From Olivibacter sp. SDN3 (GTDB lineage Bacteria > Bacteroidota > Bacteroidia > Sphingobacteriales > Sphingobacteriaceae): 64,000 bases of DNA. Position numbers and translations under genes: made by a program. Position 1 is the first letter of the stretch. Every line of letters starts with the position of its first letter. This document shows positions 44,881-52,751 of this stretch, piece by piece. The DNA lies in assembly GCF_014334135.1 (NCBI RefSeq), contig NZ_CP060497.1:3410001-3474000 (forward strand). Reading direction: 5' to 3'. The notes under the pieces are model-generated. The model worked only from the letters and a program-made list of their open reading frames with translations, ran no database searches and was not told where the DNA came from.

Positions 44881-45420
44881 TTGCCACACAAAAATATCTA
44901 TACAGAAGAAGAGTTAATTTCTTTGCTAATCAGCAAGGAGGAGCAGGGTTATAATTATTTATATGATAACTACGCCGCTGCTTTGTATGGGGTGGTCGTG
45001 CGGGTCGTTGGAGAATCTAACGAAACAGCAGACATCCTGCAAGATAGTTTTGTGAAAATCTGGCAGAATATAGATCAATACGATCCAGCAAAGGGTAGAT
45101 TATTTACCTGGATGTTAAAAATAACTAGAAACTTGGCGATAGATTACATGCGCTCTGCAGATAAAAAAAGGGATAGTAAAACGCATAGTTTAGACCCGGG
45201 GGTGCATATAGAAGGTAATGAAACCTATGCGAATATAGATCACCTCGGATTAAAAAAGGTATTGGGACGACTCAAAAACGAATATAGGATTGTTATCGAG
45301 ATGGCCTATTTTCAAGGGTATACGCAAGATGAGATTTCAAAGGAACTGGATATTCCCTTGGGCACCATCAAAACAAGAGCACGTGCGGCATTGATGCAAC
45401 TAAAACAAATATTGAATTAA
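44881..45420 (+). CDS. ECF RNA polymerase sigma factor (RpoE/SigK type), TTG start
   Basis: A 179-residue sigma factor with region 2 (YDNYAAALYGVVVRVVGE, TADILQDSFVKIWQNIDQYDP, FTWMLKITRNLAIDYMRS) and region 4 (ALRKVLG-like LGLKKVLGRLKNEYRIVIEMAYFQGYTQDEIS, IPLGTIKTRARAALMQLK). It must start with TTG 44881 or later because TAA directly precedes it in frame, and no ATG occurs before region 2. It recruits RNA polymerase to stress or envelope genes. The next two genes encode its probable anti-sigma factor and a cupin relative. Confidence 0.9.
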   Translation: MPHKNIYTEEELISLLISKEEQGYNYLYDNYAAALYGVVVRVVGESNETADILQDSFVKIWQNIDQYDPAKGRLFTWMLKITRNLAIDYMRSADKKRDSKTHSLDPGVHIEGNETYANIDHLGLKKVLGRLKNEYRIVIEMAYFQGYTQDEISKELDIPLGTIKTRARAALMQLKQILN

Positions 45421-46257
45421 TTGGATATAAGGGAATACATATCGTCTGGCGTAATTGATAGCTATGTTCTTGGCATGGCTAATGAGGAGGAGGTTCGTGA
45501 ACTGGAGCAGTTGAGCAGGCAGTATCCTGAAGTTAAACAAGCGCTACTGGATGCCCAGGCAACTATGGAGCAATTTGTAGGTTTGCATACGTTGCAGCCA
45601 CCTGCCGGCAGTCGTGAGAAGATACTGAAAGCCTTGACCGACGAAAATTTGATCGAAGAGTCTTCTTCAGCAATTAAGCCTCCGGTAGAAACGGCCGAAG
45701 AAACTCCAGTTGTTCCTATAAAGAAGGTAGAGCATAGCAATAAAATTGCTGTATATATAGCTGCCGCAAGCATTATATTATTGATTCTGGGAGGGATTTA
45801 TCATTTTGTAACGGTAAATACGCTGAAATCGGAATTGCTACTCATCTCTAGCCAGCAACGTATGCAATCTGCTGAGTTGACAACTTACCGCGATTCATCA
45901 GAAATTTTAAATCAGCGTTTGGCAATTCTCGAAAATCCTGATGTTAAAAAATTGGACTTAACTGGTGTTGCCGGGCATGAAAAGAATTCTGCCATCCTCT
46001 ATTGGAACCAGGAAACGAAAGAAGTTTTCCTTTCGCCGGCAAACTTAGCTGCATTACCTGAAGGAAAGCAATATCAATTGTGGGCAATAGCAGATGGAAA
46101 ACCCGTAAGTGCGGGGGTGTTTACCAGACCTAATTTAACGGAAATCCAGCAAATGTTAAATGTTTCCAATGCAGAAATGTTCGCGATAACTATCGAGAAA
46201 GAAGGGGGAGTAGAGTCGCCTACGCTTGACCAAATGGTTGTTGCTGCTAAACTTTGA
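45421..46257 (+). CDS. RskA-type membrane anti-sigma factor, TTG start
   Basis: A 278-residue protein. N-terminal helical anti-sigma domain (about 1-70, IREYISSGVIDSYVLGMANEEE), one transmembrane helix near 108-130 (IAVYIAAASIILLILGGIY), a short coiled segment and a periplasmic RskA domain (KQYQLWAIADGKPVSAGVF, FAITIEKEGGVESPT). It should hold the ECF factor inactive until a signal triggers release. TTG 45421 is the codon immediately after the sigma factor's TAA and lies in the same frame, so the two ORFs are separated by one stop codon only. No ATG alternative is available before the conserved N-terminus. Confidence 0.88.
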   Translation: MDIREYISSGVIDSYVLGMANEEEVRELEQLSRQYPEVKQALLDAQATMEQFVGLHTLQPPAGSREKILKALTDENLIEESSSAIKPPVETAEETPVVPIKKVEHSNKIAVYIAAASIILLILGGIYHFVTVNTLKSELLLISSQQRMQSAELTTYRDSSEILNQRLAILENPDVKKLDLTGVAGHEKNSAILYWNQETKEVFLSPANLAALPEGKQYQLWAIADGKPVSAGVFTRPNLTEIQQMLNVSNAEMFAITIEKEGGVESPTLDQMVVAAKL

Positions 46258-46518
46258 CCTGAATGTTATCCGTATAATTGACGAATCTTTCTTCGAAATT
46301 ATTCCCCTTAATTTTAGTGCATATGCCGTAATGAGCAGTGAGCATTGCAAACTTTGATTCCTTTTACTTAATTTAGTGTGTTCCTAACCGAGCTGCCTCT
46401 GCAACACTTTTGATGAAACGTATGATAAAAGCATCTGGCTGATTGGCCATAAAAGCAGAGAAGTATTTTTTAAATATTAGTACCAGCATAAAGTAAAAGA
46501 TTTAAATTTGCCATCGCA

Positions 46519-47124
46519 GTGAATATAAACACCTACATACAAAGTGGTATTCTGGAGCTTTACGTGTTGAATTTGCTCGAGCCCCCGGAACGAGCTGAGG
46601 TACAAGACATGATTTGCCTTTATCCTTCAATTAAAGAGGAGGTGGAAAAGCTAGAGCTGAAACTTGAGGCTGACGTGCGACAAGCAGCGGTTACCCCCCC
46701 CTCCACATTGAAGGAAAAAATATATGCGTCTATCCAAGAGATGGAAAGAGCAAAGCAGGTTGATTTTGATTGGACTGCGTTAGGCTTGATCGATCAGAAT
46801 ACCGACTACAAAGCGTGGTATCAAGCGGTGTGTGACCGTTATCCCAAAGCATTTCAGCAGGATAATTATTTTAAAATTTTGCGGGAAGATGCGACGGCCA
46901 AACAATTATTGGTCGTTTCCTCTTCAGATGTCGCAGAAGAAAGCCATGATGATACCTATGAAAGCTTTTTGATTCTTAAAGGTAAATGCATGTGTACAGT
47001 GGAATCGGACACTTTTTTTCTGGAGCCCGGTGGATTTACCCAAATTCCACTCCATACACGTCATCAGGTAAAGATTGTAAAAGGCCCGGTGGTTGCAGTT
47101 GTGCAATATATCGCCTTGTTTTAA
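46519..47124 (+). CDS. Cupin-domain anti-sigma-like protein (ChrR-like), GTG start
   Basis: A 201-residue soluble protein. Residues 1-70 (INTYIQSGILELYVLNLLEPPER) are clearly similar to the N-terminus of the anti-sigma factor before it. Residues about 110-200 form a cupin barrel (FLILKGKCMCTVESD, LEPGGFTQIPLHTRHQVKIVKG) with a His-containing second motif. This is the order of ChrR-type zinc anti-sigma factors, but the usual HxxxCxxC zinc site is not seen. GTG 46519 is chosen because it aligns with the paralogue's start; stops lie upstream. It may be a second, cytoplasmic regulator of the same sigma factor. Confidence 0.8.
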   Translation: MNINTYIQSGILELYVLNLLEPPERAEVQDMICLYPSIKEEVEKLELKLEADVRQAAVTPPSTLKEKIYASIQEMERAKQVDFDWTALGLIDQNTDYKAWYQAVCDRYPKAFQQDNYFKILREDATAKQLLVVSSSDVAEESHDDTYESFLILKGKCMCTVESDTFFLEPGGFTQIPLHTRHQVKIVKGPVVAVVQYIALF

Positions 47125-47174
47125 CAAAACCGTTGCGTTTCATTCAAATTTCTTGATTTAATAAAAAACAAATA

Positions 47175-48371
47175 TTATAAGGTATCTGGAAAAGGGTCTT
47201 TCCATTTTTGACTGTCCCAGTTTCTGGATTCGGCAGCTGTTAATAAACAGTTTTCAATTTCCCTGAGCGTTTTTTCTTTATTTAAGTATTGGCCGATAAA
47301 TACAAGTTCGTTCTGCCGATCGCCCCAAGTTTTGCTCCACCTGTTCTCAATCTCATCTCTGTACTCATGATAGGCCGCATATCGTATCCGTTCGTCATAA
47401 GGCATGCCGCACCACCAAGAGCCGGCATTCTCCATACGAAGACTGCCTCCAGCTTGGCTGAAGTTAATTGCTATATCTGGCCGCGACGCCAACCAGAACA
47501 GGCCTTTAGCGCGTATGATCGAATGTGGATAATGTTCGTTGAGGTATCTGAACCATCTGGTAGGATGGAACGGTCTAGGCGATTTGAAAACGAAGGATGA
47601 AATGCCATATTCTTCCGTTTCAGGGGTATGCTCGTTTTCCAGCTCCTGTTTCCATCCGGCACTGGCCGATGCTTCCTCAAAATCAAACAGTCCGGTGTTC
47701 AGAATGGAGGAGGGCTCTACCACGCCAAATGATGAACGAATGATGCGTGCTGTCGGATTCAGTTTGCTGATTGCCGCTTCCAATGTACCTACGGTTGTTT
47801 CTGCAACGAGGTCTGTTTTGTTCAAGATAATCACATTGGCAAACTCCAATTGATCGGTCAATAAGTTAACGATGGTGCGGCTGTCATAGGAGTCAGCCGT
47901 AAGCGATCGATCACGCAGGGTTTCATCGGTACCAAAATCCCTGAAAAAGTTAAAGCAATCGACAACCGTAACCATTGTGTCAATATAACTAACGGAACGA
48001 AGGTCGATTTGATGTTGCTGGTCTACGTAACTCCAAGTTTGTGCCACAGGTATTGGCTCCGAGATACCTGTACTTTCTATCAGCAGATAGTCAAAGCGGT
48101 TTTCATGTGCTAATTTTGCTACTTCTTCTACCAAGTCTTCACGAAGCGTACAGCAGATACAGCCATTGCTCATTTCTACCAGTTTCTCTTCGGTTCTCGA
48201 CAATACGTTTTCCCGGTCGACCGCCTGCGCATCAATATTGATCTCGCTCATGTCATTTACGATGACAGCCACTTTCAGATTTTGCTTATTATGCAAAATA
48301 TGGTTCAATAAGGTTGTTTTACCCGCGCCAAGGAAACCACTAAGTACAGTTACGGGCAATTTCTTTTTCAT
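47175..48371 (-). CDS. CobW/COG0523 metal-chaperone GTPase (ZigA/YciC-like)
   Basis: A 398-residue G3E GTPase. Walker A at 11-19 (SGFLGAGKT), the metal site Cys71-Ile-Cys73-Cys74 (GCICC), the [10 protein letters not shown] switch and the guanine motif NKTD, followed by the C-terminal CobW domain ([26 protein letters not shown]). The long C-terminal part resembles ZigA/YciC-type zinc-starvation GTPases, which deliver zinc to client enzymes when the metal is scarce. It is divergent from a MerC-like and ABC transporter operon and controlled from a shared inverted repeat, with a 38-codon ORF between. Confidence 0.92.
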   Translation of the reverse strand: MKKKLPVTVLSGFLGAGKTTLLNHILHNKQNLKVAVIVNDMSEINIDAQAVDRENVLSRTEEKLVEMSNGCICCTLREDLVEEVAKLAHENRFDYLLIESTGISEPIPVAQTWSYVDQQHQIDLRSVSYIDTMVTVVDCFNFFRDFGTDETLRDRSLTADSYDSRTIVNLLTDQLEFANVIILNKTDLVAETTVGTLEAAISKLNPTARIIRSSFGVVEPSSILNTGLFDFEEASASAGWKQELENEHTPETEEYGISSFVFKSPRPFHPTRWFRYLNEHYPHSIIRAKGLFWLASRPDIAINFSQAGGSLRMENAGSWWCGMPYDERIRYAAYHEYRDEIENRWSKTWGDRQNELVFIGQYLNKEKTLREIENCLLTAAESRNWDSQKWKDPFPDTL

Positions 48372-48396
48372 CTGTTTTGGTCTTTTATAAATTTAA

Positions 48397-48513
48397 CTAA
48401 TGAGCTGCTTTGATCGTATATACCCGATCGGTTTTTTGCAGAACGTTGACTAAAGGGTATCCCACATTTATTGATAGTACAGTTTGCCGGCTTTCGAAAT
48501 CCTTTGGTATCAT
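48397..48513 (-). CDS. Small ORF upstream of the CobW GTPase (38 residues)
   Basis: Minus-strand ATG 48513-48511 to TAG 48399-48397. The peptide starts MIPKDFESRQTVLSINVGYP and ends with KTDRVYTIKAAH. It begins about 23 bases after the predicted minus-strand transcription start and ends 25 bp before the cobW ATG, so it is the first ORF of that transcript. No family is recognised. It may be a genuine small protein or a leader peptide; it lacks a run of Cys or His that would suggest direct metal sensing. Confidence 0.45.
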   Translation of the reverse strand: MIPKDFESRQTVLSINVGYPLVNVLQKTDRVYTIKAAH

Positions 48514-48527
48514 AAGCTTATTTTATT

Positions 48528-48584
48528 ATTGCAATTAAGTTGCAAATATAATAAATGTTATTAATTTTGCAACTTAATTGCAAT
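48528..48584. promoter_or_regulatory. Symmetric divergent promoter-operator, probably metal-responsive (Zur/Fur type)
   Basis: Perfect 19-bp inverted arms: ATTGCAATTAAGTTGCAAA at 48528-48546 and its reverse complement at 48566-48584, 19 bp apart. Each arm holds two TTGCAA hexamers. Face-to-face promoters are interleaved: plus strand TTG 48540-48542, N19, TAATTTTG 48562-48569; minus strand TTG (reverse of 48570-48572), N19, TATATTTG (reverse of 48543-48550). The genes on both sides are zinc-related, hence the Zur guess; the regulator itself is not in the window. Confidence 0.8.
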
Positions 48585-48625
48585 TGAAATCATTTATAGT
48601 AAATAAAGAACAAAAACTAAAAAGT

Positions 48626-49042
48626 ATGAAAGCGAGTTTATTGGGAAAAATGGATCGGGTTGGGTTTACGGCTTCTGCCTTATGTGCCGTTCATTGCGCC
48701 CTTATGCCTTTTATTATCACACTGTTACCCTTGATTGGGTTGGAATTCTTATCAAGCGCCTGGTTTGAAATAGGGATAATCGCGTTGTCTATTGCCATAG
48801 GTCTTAGCTCGTTGATTCCTTCTTATCTCAAATATCATAGGAAGACGATGCCAATCACCTTATTGGTGATAGGTTTTGTGCTGATATTTGGAGCTCATTT
48901 ATTGGGTTTTCATGAATGGGAACCGGTATTGGTGCCCATGGGTGGATTTACGATTGCGGGCGCACATTTTTTAAACTGGAAGTATAATAAGCCCTTTCAT
49001 TGTGATGATTGCCGAAGGGACGTAGAGGAAGAACAGAAGTAG
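48626..49042 (+). CDS. MerC-domain membrane protein
   Basis: About 138 residues with four hydrophobic helices. The first holds the paired cysteines ALCAVHCALMP (CxxxHC) typical of MerC, and the C-terminus has HCDDC after the last helix. MerC proteins bind and move mercury or related soft metals; in Bacteroidota, MerC-like proteins are often found with zinc-starvation genes. ATG 48626 is chosen since the longer reading from 48578 starts inside the operator. It is the first gene of the plus-strand operon, 2 bp before the ABC ATPase. Confidence 0.85.
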   Translation: MKASLLGKMDRVGFTASALCAVHCALMPFIITLLPLIGLEFLSSAWFEIGIIALSIAIGLSSLIPSYLKYHRKTMPITLLVIGFVLIFGAHLLGFHEWEPVLVPMGGFTIAGAHFLNWKYNKPFHCDDCRRDVEEEQK

Positions 49043-49044
49043 CT

Positions 49045-49689
49045 ATGGACCAATTTGCGGCCAATCTAGCGTTCAGGAACATACGGTTTGCCTACGGCAA
49101 GAATGCTCCCATGGAGTTTCCTGATATGTGTTTAACTAACGGCGACCATTGCCTGATACTTGGCGATTCGGGTAGTGGAAAAACCACTCTATTGCATATA
49201 TTGTGTGGTTTGCTACCTCCATCTGATGGTAGTGTTGTGCTTAATGGAGTGGATCTGTATGGGCTTGCAAAAAAGGAAATGGACAAATTCAGAGGACAGC
49301 ATATCGGGCTTGTTTTACAGCAGGCACATTTGTTACGGAGTTTAACCATAGCAGAGAACCTCAAAATGGCCCGCTATCTGGCAGGTCTTCCGAAAAAAGG
49401 TTGGGAGGCGTCTGTTTTGCTTGATAGGTTGGGTTTAACGGGTAAGGGCGATAGCTACACCCACCAACTGAGCCAAGGGCAATTGCAGCGCGCGGCCATT
49501 GCGCGGGCTTTGGTCAATAGACCGTCTTTGCTGGTGGCCGATGAGCCGACATCCTCACTGGACGATAGGAATGCGTTGGCTGTTATTGATCTATTGTCTG
49601 AACAAGCTGCGCTTTGCAACGCGTCTCTGATCATCGCTACCCATGATAAAAGAGTAAAGGACAAATTCCGTAACACTTATCAACTATAG
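49045..49689 (+). CDS. ABC transporter ATP-binding protein (LolD/MacB type)
   Basis: About 214 residues: Walker A GDSGSGKTT (about 35-43), Q-loop LQQAHLL, ABC signature LSQGQLQRAAIARAL, Walker B LLVADEPT and His switch ATHDKR. Sequence and size fit the LolD/MacB/FtsE group, which powers mechanotransmitting permeases rather than substrate channels. ATG 49045 is chosen because the reading from 49009 overlaps the MerC gene. Its partner permease starts 4 bp after its stop. Confidence 0.93.
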   Translation: MDQFAANLAFRNIRFAYGKNAPMEFPDMCLTNGDHCLILGDSGSGKTTLLHILCGLLPPSDGSVVLNGVDLYGLAKKEMDKFRGQHIGLVLQQAHLLRSLTIAENLKMARYLAGLPKKGWEASVLLDRLGLTGKGDSYTHQLSQGQLQRAAIARALVNRPSLLVADEPTSSLDDRNALAVIDLLSEQAALCNASLIIATHDKRVKDKFRNTYQL

Positions 49690-49693
49690 ACAA

Positions 49694-50962
49694 ATGAATA
49701 TATGCTATGTTGCCTGGCGCAATATTATCCATAATTTTTCTACTTCTTTACTGGGAATGCTACTTTCTGCTGTGGGCACGGCCATTCTTTGTCTGGTTAT
49801 GTTGCTGTCTGTACAAATGGATAAGCAATTGGCTTTAAGCAGTAAAAACATTGATTTGGTGCTTGGAGCTAAGGGAAGCCCATTGCAGCTCATTTTAAAT
49901 AGCATCTATCATGTAGACTACCCTACAGGCAACATTAATTTTGAGGAGGCACAAAAGGTTGCTGCTAATCCTATGGTAAAAATGGCTGTTCCCCTGTCGA
50001 TGGGAGACAATTATCAGGGGTTTCGGATTATCGGGACCGATAGCAGTTTTTTAGCCTTATATCAGATGGAGCTGCGTGAAGGAAGATGGGTGTCCAAAGA
50101 ATTTGAAGCTGTTATTGGAGCGCATGTGGCATCGGAGAAAAAAATAGGCATCGGCGACCGTATTGTGGGAGCGCATGGCTTAAGCAGCAACGAAGATTTA
50201 CATGATGACCACCCATATACCATCGTGGGAATATTGCACAAAAGTAATGCGGTGAGAGATAACCTAGTTTTGACAAATCTTTCCAGTGTTTGGCATATGC
50301 ATAGTCATGAACATCAGCACGAAAAAACCGATCATACACATGGCCATGGTACTACCCAACATCGTCAGAAAGAAAATGGTGAGCATGGTGAAGAGACGGT
50401 GCAAAGTTTAGTCAGCTTGGAAGATCAATCGGAGCAGATCACCAGCATGTTAATACAATATAAAAGCCCATCCGCGGTGGCGATGTTTCCTAGAATGGTG
50501 AATCAGAACACCAATATGCAGGCGGCCTCTCCATATATAGAGAGCGCCCGTCTGTTTTCCATTATGGGGGTGGGACTGAATGCCTTACAAATGCTGGCAA
50601 CAATACTAATGTTTATGGCCGCCCTGAGCGTGTTTATAGGTCTTTACAATGCGTTTAAAAACCGGAAATACGAATTGGCTGTCATGCGTGTTATGGGAGG
50701 TTCTGCTACCGAAATATTTACGATGATGATTGCCGAAGGAATACTCATTACTTTTTTGGGCACTTTGTCGGGTATCATTTTAGCTCATATCGCTAGCTAT
50801 TTCATTGCCTCAGTAGGGCAAGATAATGTTTTGTCGGCCAGCTATGTGGACATATTTGAGTTTTGGCTGCTCCTCATTGGTATGATGATCGGCTTCATTG
50901 CTTCTCTGATACCGGCCTTCAGCGCATATACAACAGCTATTTCGACAACTTTATCCGAATGA
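49694..50962 (+). CDS. FtsX/MacB-type ABC permease with His-rich periplasmic loop
   Basis: A 422-residue permease: one N-terminal membrane helix (about 16-40), a large periplasmic MacB-type domain and three C-terminal helices (about 290-420, VGLNALQMLATILMFMAALS and following). Between about 201 and 231 the periplasmic domain contains a His-rich stretch with ten His (HMHSHEHQHEKTDHTHGHG and more), a likely zinc-binding loop. The layout matches zinc-responsive MacB-like transporters known from Pseudomonas and Vibrio zinc-starvation operons. It probably works with the DUF3299 protein and the His-rich lipoprotein that follow. Confidence 0.9.
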   Translation: MNICYVAWRNIIHNFSTSLLGMLLSAVGTAILCLVMLLSVQMDKQLALSSKNIDLVLGAKGSPLQLILNSIYHVDYPTGNINFEEAQKVAANPMVKMAVPLSMGDNYQGFRIIGTDSSFLALYQMELREGRWVSKEFEAVIGAHVASEKKIGIGDRIVGAHGLSSNEDLHDDHPYTIVGILHKSNAVRDNLVLTNLSSVWHMHSHEHQHEKTDHTHGHGTTQHRQKENGEHGEETVQSLVSLEDQSEQITSMLIQYKSPSAVAMFPRMVNQNTNMQAASPYIESARLFSIMGVGLNALQMLATILMFMAALSVFIGLYNAFKNRKYELAVMRVMGGSATEIFTMMIAEGILITFLGTLSGIILAHIASYFIASVGQDNVLSASYVDIFEFWLLLIGMMIGFIASLIPAFSAYTTAISTTLSE

Positions 50963-51432
50963 CTATGACGATGATCAGAAACAGGTTGCTTTTATTGTTT
51001 CTTTCCTTTATGGTTATGGAAGGGAAGGCACAGCAAATTCCGGATCATGAACCAATGATGAATGACGTCTGGGAAGCTTTTGATGAACTGATGTACAAAG
51101 TTACGACCGAGCCAGATGGTACCACGGTGTATACCCCTCATTTCCCAAAAGTACTGAAAGATTTGGAAGATACGGTGGTTACATTGCCCGGGTATATGGT
51201 GCCATTGGAATTGGGAAGGGATCACCGTATGTTCATGCTATCGGTCTTGCCTTTGATGCAATGTATGTTCTGCGGACAGAACGGGATACCACCTTTGGTG
51301 CAGATCACTATGCGAAAGGGGAAAGCGCGTTTTTCAAATGATCCTTTTAAGGTAAGAGGTCGGGTTCATTTAAACACCAATTTAGAAAAGGGATCGGAAA
51401 TCCAGCTATTGGACGCTGAAGTTATAGATTGA
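50959..51432 (+). CDS. DUF3299-family secreted protein
   Basis: About 157 residues with a signal peptide (RNRLLLLFLSFMVMEGKAQ). Typical DUF3299 features: VVTLPGYMVPLEL, a following LSVLPLMQCMFCGQNGIPP with a Cys-x-x-Cys pair, and VRGRVHLN near the end. Members are found beside MacB-like zinc transporters; the Cys pair and the operon suggest metal handling in the periplasm. ATG 50959 overlaps the permease stop by four bases (ATGA), so translation is coupled; several in-frame ATGs follow directly (50965, 50971). Confidence 0.8.
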   Translation: MTMTMIRNRLLLLFLSFMVMEGKAQQIPDHEPMMNDVWEAFDELMYKVTTEPDGTTVYTPHFPKVLKDLEDTVVTLPGYMVPLELGRDHRMFMLSVLPLMQCMFCGQNGIPPLVQITMRKGKARFSNDPFKVRGRVHLNTNLEKGSEIQLLDAEVID

Positions 51433-51555
51433 AACTTGAGAACGATAACCATGCTATTGTATATGTATATCAATAAAGGGCCTCCTTCGCTTAGTGTTTT
51501 GCTAGGAAGAATAATGATTAAATAATTAGGTTAAACGACAAATAAATTCAAAAAG

Positions 51556-52257
51556 ATGACAAAATACGACAAATTAATAACCTTGTTCCTTATGGTTTTT
51601 ACACTCTTTTCACTTGGATCTTGCAGCAAAGATGACGATAATACGCCTATCAGGGAAGGCGTTGAGCGATCGGAATTGATCCTTACCGAAGTTAGCGGCG
51701 AAGAGGTGGAAGCGCACGGCGACCATTTTCATGGACTGAACGATGCTGTGGAAGGTGAGTCCATCGTGATCAAGTTCGATGAAAATGGCATAGCTACTTC
51801 CAATGGTCATCTGCATCTGGAAGTGGACGCCATTTATAAAATCGAGTTGAAAGCTTGGGATTATAACGGACAGGAAGTGCAGCACGATTTCATCGCCAGT
51901 AAAGCGGTGGCCGATGACTATAAGGCATTCCTTGTTGGAGGTGATCTTATCCTGAATCCAGACTCGAAGAATGAAAGCGGTGCAATTTTTCAGCCACGCG
52001 AACAGCAGTATGGTGATGGCAGTGCCGTTAATGGGCAATATGAAACCACTGGTATTCTGAGCTATTTCACCGTGGGACACGATAATGAAGGGCCCACCAA
52101 AGAACTGACTTATGTGCTACGTAAACTCGATAGCGGCTTGAAAGGTACAATCGAACGTACGGATTGGAACCGTAAAGACTATACTGAAGTATTCGCTGGG
52201 GAGAATGTGCTGGAACTCAAATTTGAAGTACACGCCGAAGAAGGTCATCATCACTAA
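51556..52257 (+). CDS. His-rich periplasmic or surface lipoprotein, zinc-binding candidate
   Basis: A 233-residue lipoprotein: lipobox ending at Cys23 (FSLGSC) followed by SKDDDNTP. His clusters: HGDHFHG at 54-60, NGHLHLE at about 84-90 and a terminal EEGHHH. Between them lies a beta-rich domain. The His pairs flank Asp residues and would suit zinc binding. It ends the operon with MerC, ABC and DUF3299 and is followed by a strong terminator. It corresponds in position to the His-rich periplasmic component of MacB-like zinc systems. Confidence 0.82.
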   Translation: MTKYDKLITLFLMVFTLFSLGSCSKDDDNTPIREGVERSELILTEVSGEEVEAHGDHFHGLNDAVEGESIVIKFDENGIATSNGHLHLEVDAIYKIELKAWDYNGQEVQHDFIASKAVADDYKAFLVGGDLILNPDSKNESGAIFQPREQQYGDGSAVNGQYETTGILSYFTVGHDNEGPTKELTYVLRKLDSGLKGTIERTDWNRKDYTEVFAGENVLELKFEVHAEEGHHH

Positions 52258-52288
52258 TTCGATTCAAATTGATGCTTTAATAGTATTT

Positions 52289-52316
52289 AGCGGACCGGTT
52301 AGGTCCGCTTTTTTTT
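52289..52316 (+). terminator. Rho-independent terminator of the zinc operon
   Basis: Perfect 8-bp stem AGCGGACC/GGTCCGCT (52289-52296 with 52302-52309), loop GGTTA, then eight T. It starts 32 bp after the His-rich lipoprotein stop. Confidence 0.92.
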
Positions 52317-52405
52317 CGTAAATCTTACCGATGTGTTTAACGCAGGATGAATAGATAAGGTGCATATGCACTAAACCAAATGATTATCGTGTTGTTCTAG
52401 CTAAT

Positions 52406-52684
52406 ATGGAACATCGTAAAATAACATGTCAAATCCTATTTCATTTGTTTGTATTTCTCTTTGTGGTTTCCTGCACAGAGCGCACAACATCTAAAACGGG
52501 AAGATCCGAAGGGAGGCGAAAGCAAGATGCAACAACGTTAACTACTTATGTTTCAGTGGTATCCTACCGGGTTCCTGTAAATAAGGAAGAGATACAGACA
52601 GTGTATACATCCATCATGGCAATGATGGAAAACGGAACCTTAGACTCGACTTCCTTTGACACTAAAAAAGGTTTCATTGGCTAA
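52406..52684 (+). CDS. Small hypothetical lipoprotein
   Basis: A 92-residue ORF. N-terminal signal with lipobox ending at Cys23 (FLFVVSC), then a basic, Ser/Thr-rich linker (KTGRSEGRRKQDATT) and a short mixed segment (YVSVVSYRVPVNKEEIQ). No family recognised. It lies between the zinc operon terminator and the HTCS gene and could be an accessory of either or stand alone. Confidence 0.55.
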   Translation: MEHRKITCQILFHLFVFLFVVSCTERTTSKTGRSEGRRKQDATTLTTYVSVVSYRVPVNKEEIQTVYTSIMAMMENGTLDSTSFDTKKGFIG

Positions 52685-52751
52685 ATACTGGTATTGAATA
52701 GCACCTATTTCCCAGAAATATTGTAGCTTCGTAAGATATTATAAAATAATT

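Noticed and set aside
46373-46450. A 25-codon minus-strand ORF between the two anti-sigma-like genes
   Set aside because: The peptide (MANQPDAFIIRFIKSVAEAA and a few more residues) looks protein-like but is too short and has no supporting promoter or neighbour; not claimed as a gene.
46503-46510. TAAATTTG just before the cupin protein gene as a promoter
   Set aside because: It has no TTG at 19-21 bp and would start transcription almost at the GTG codon; AT-rich DNA gives such matches by chance.
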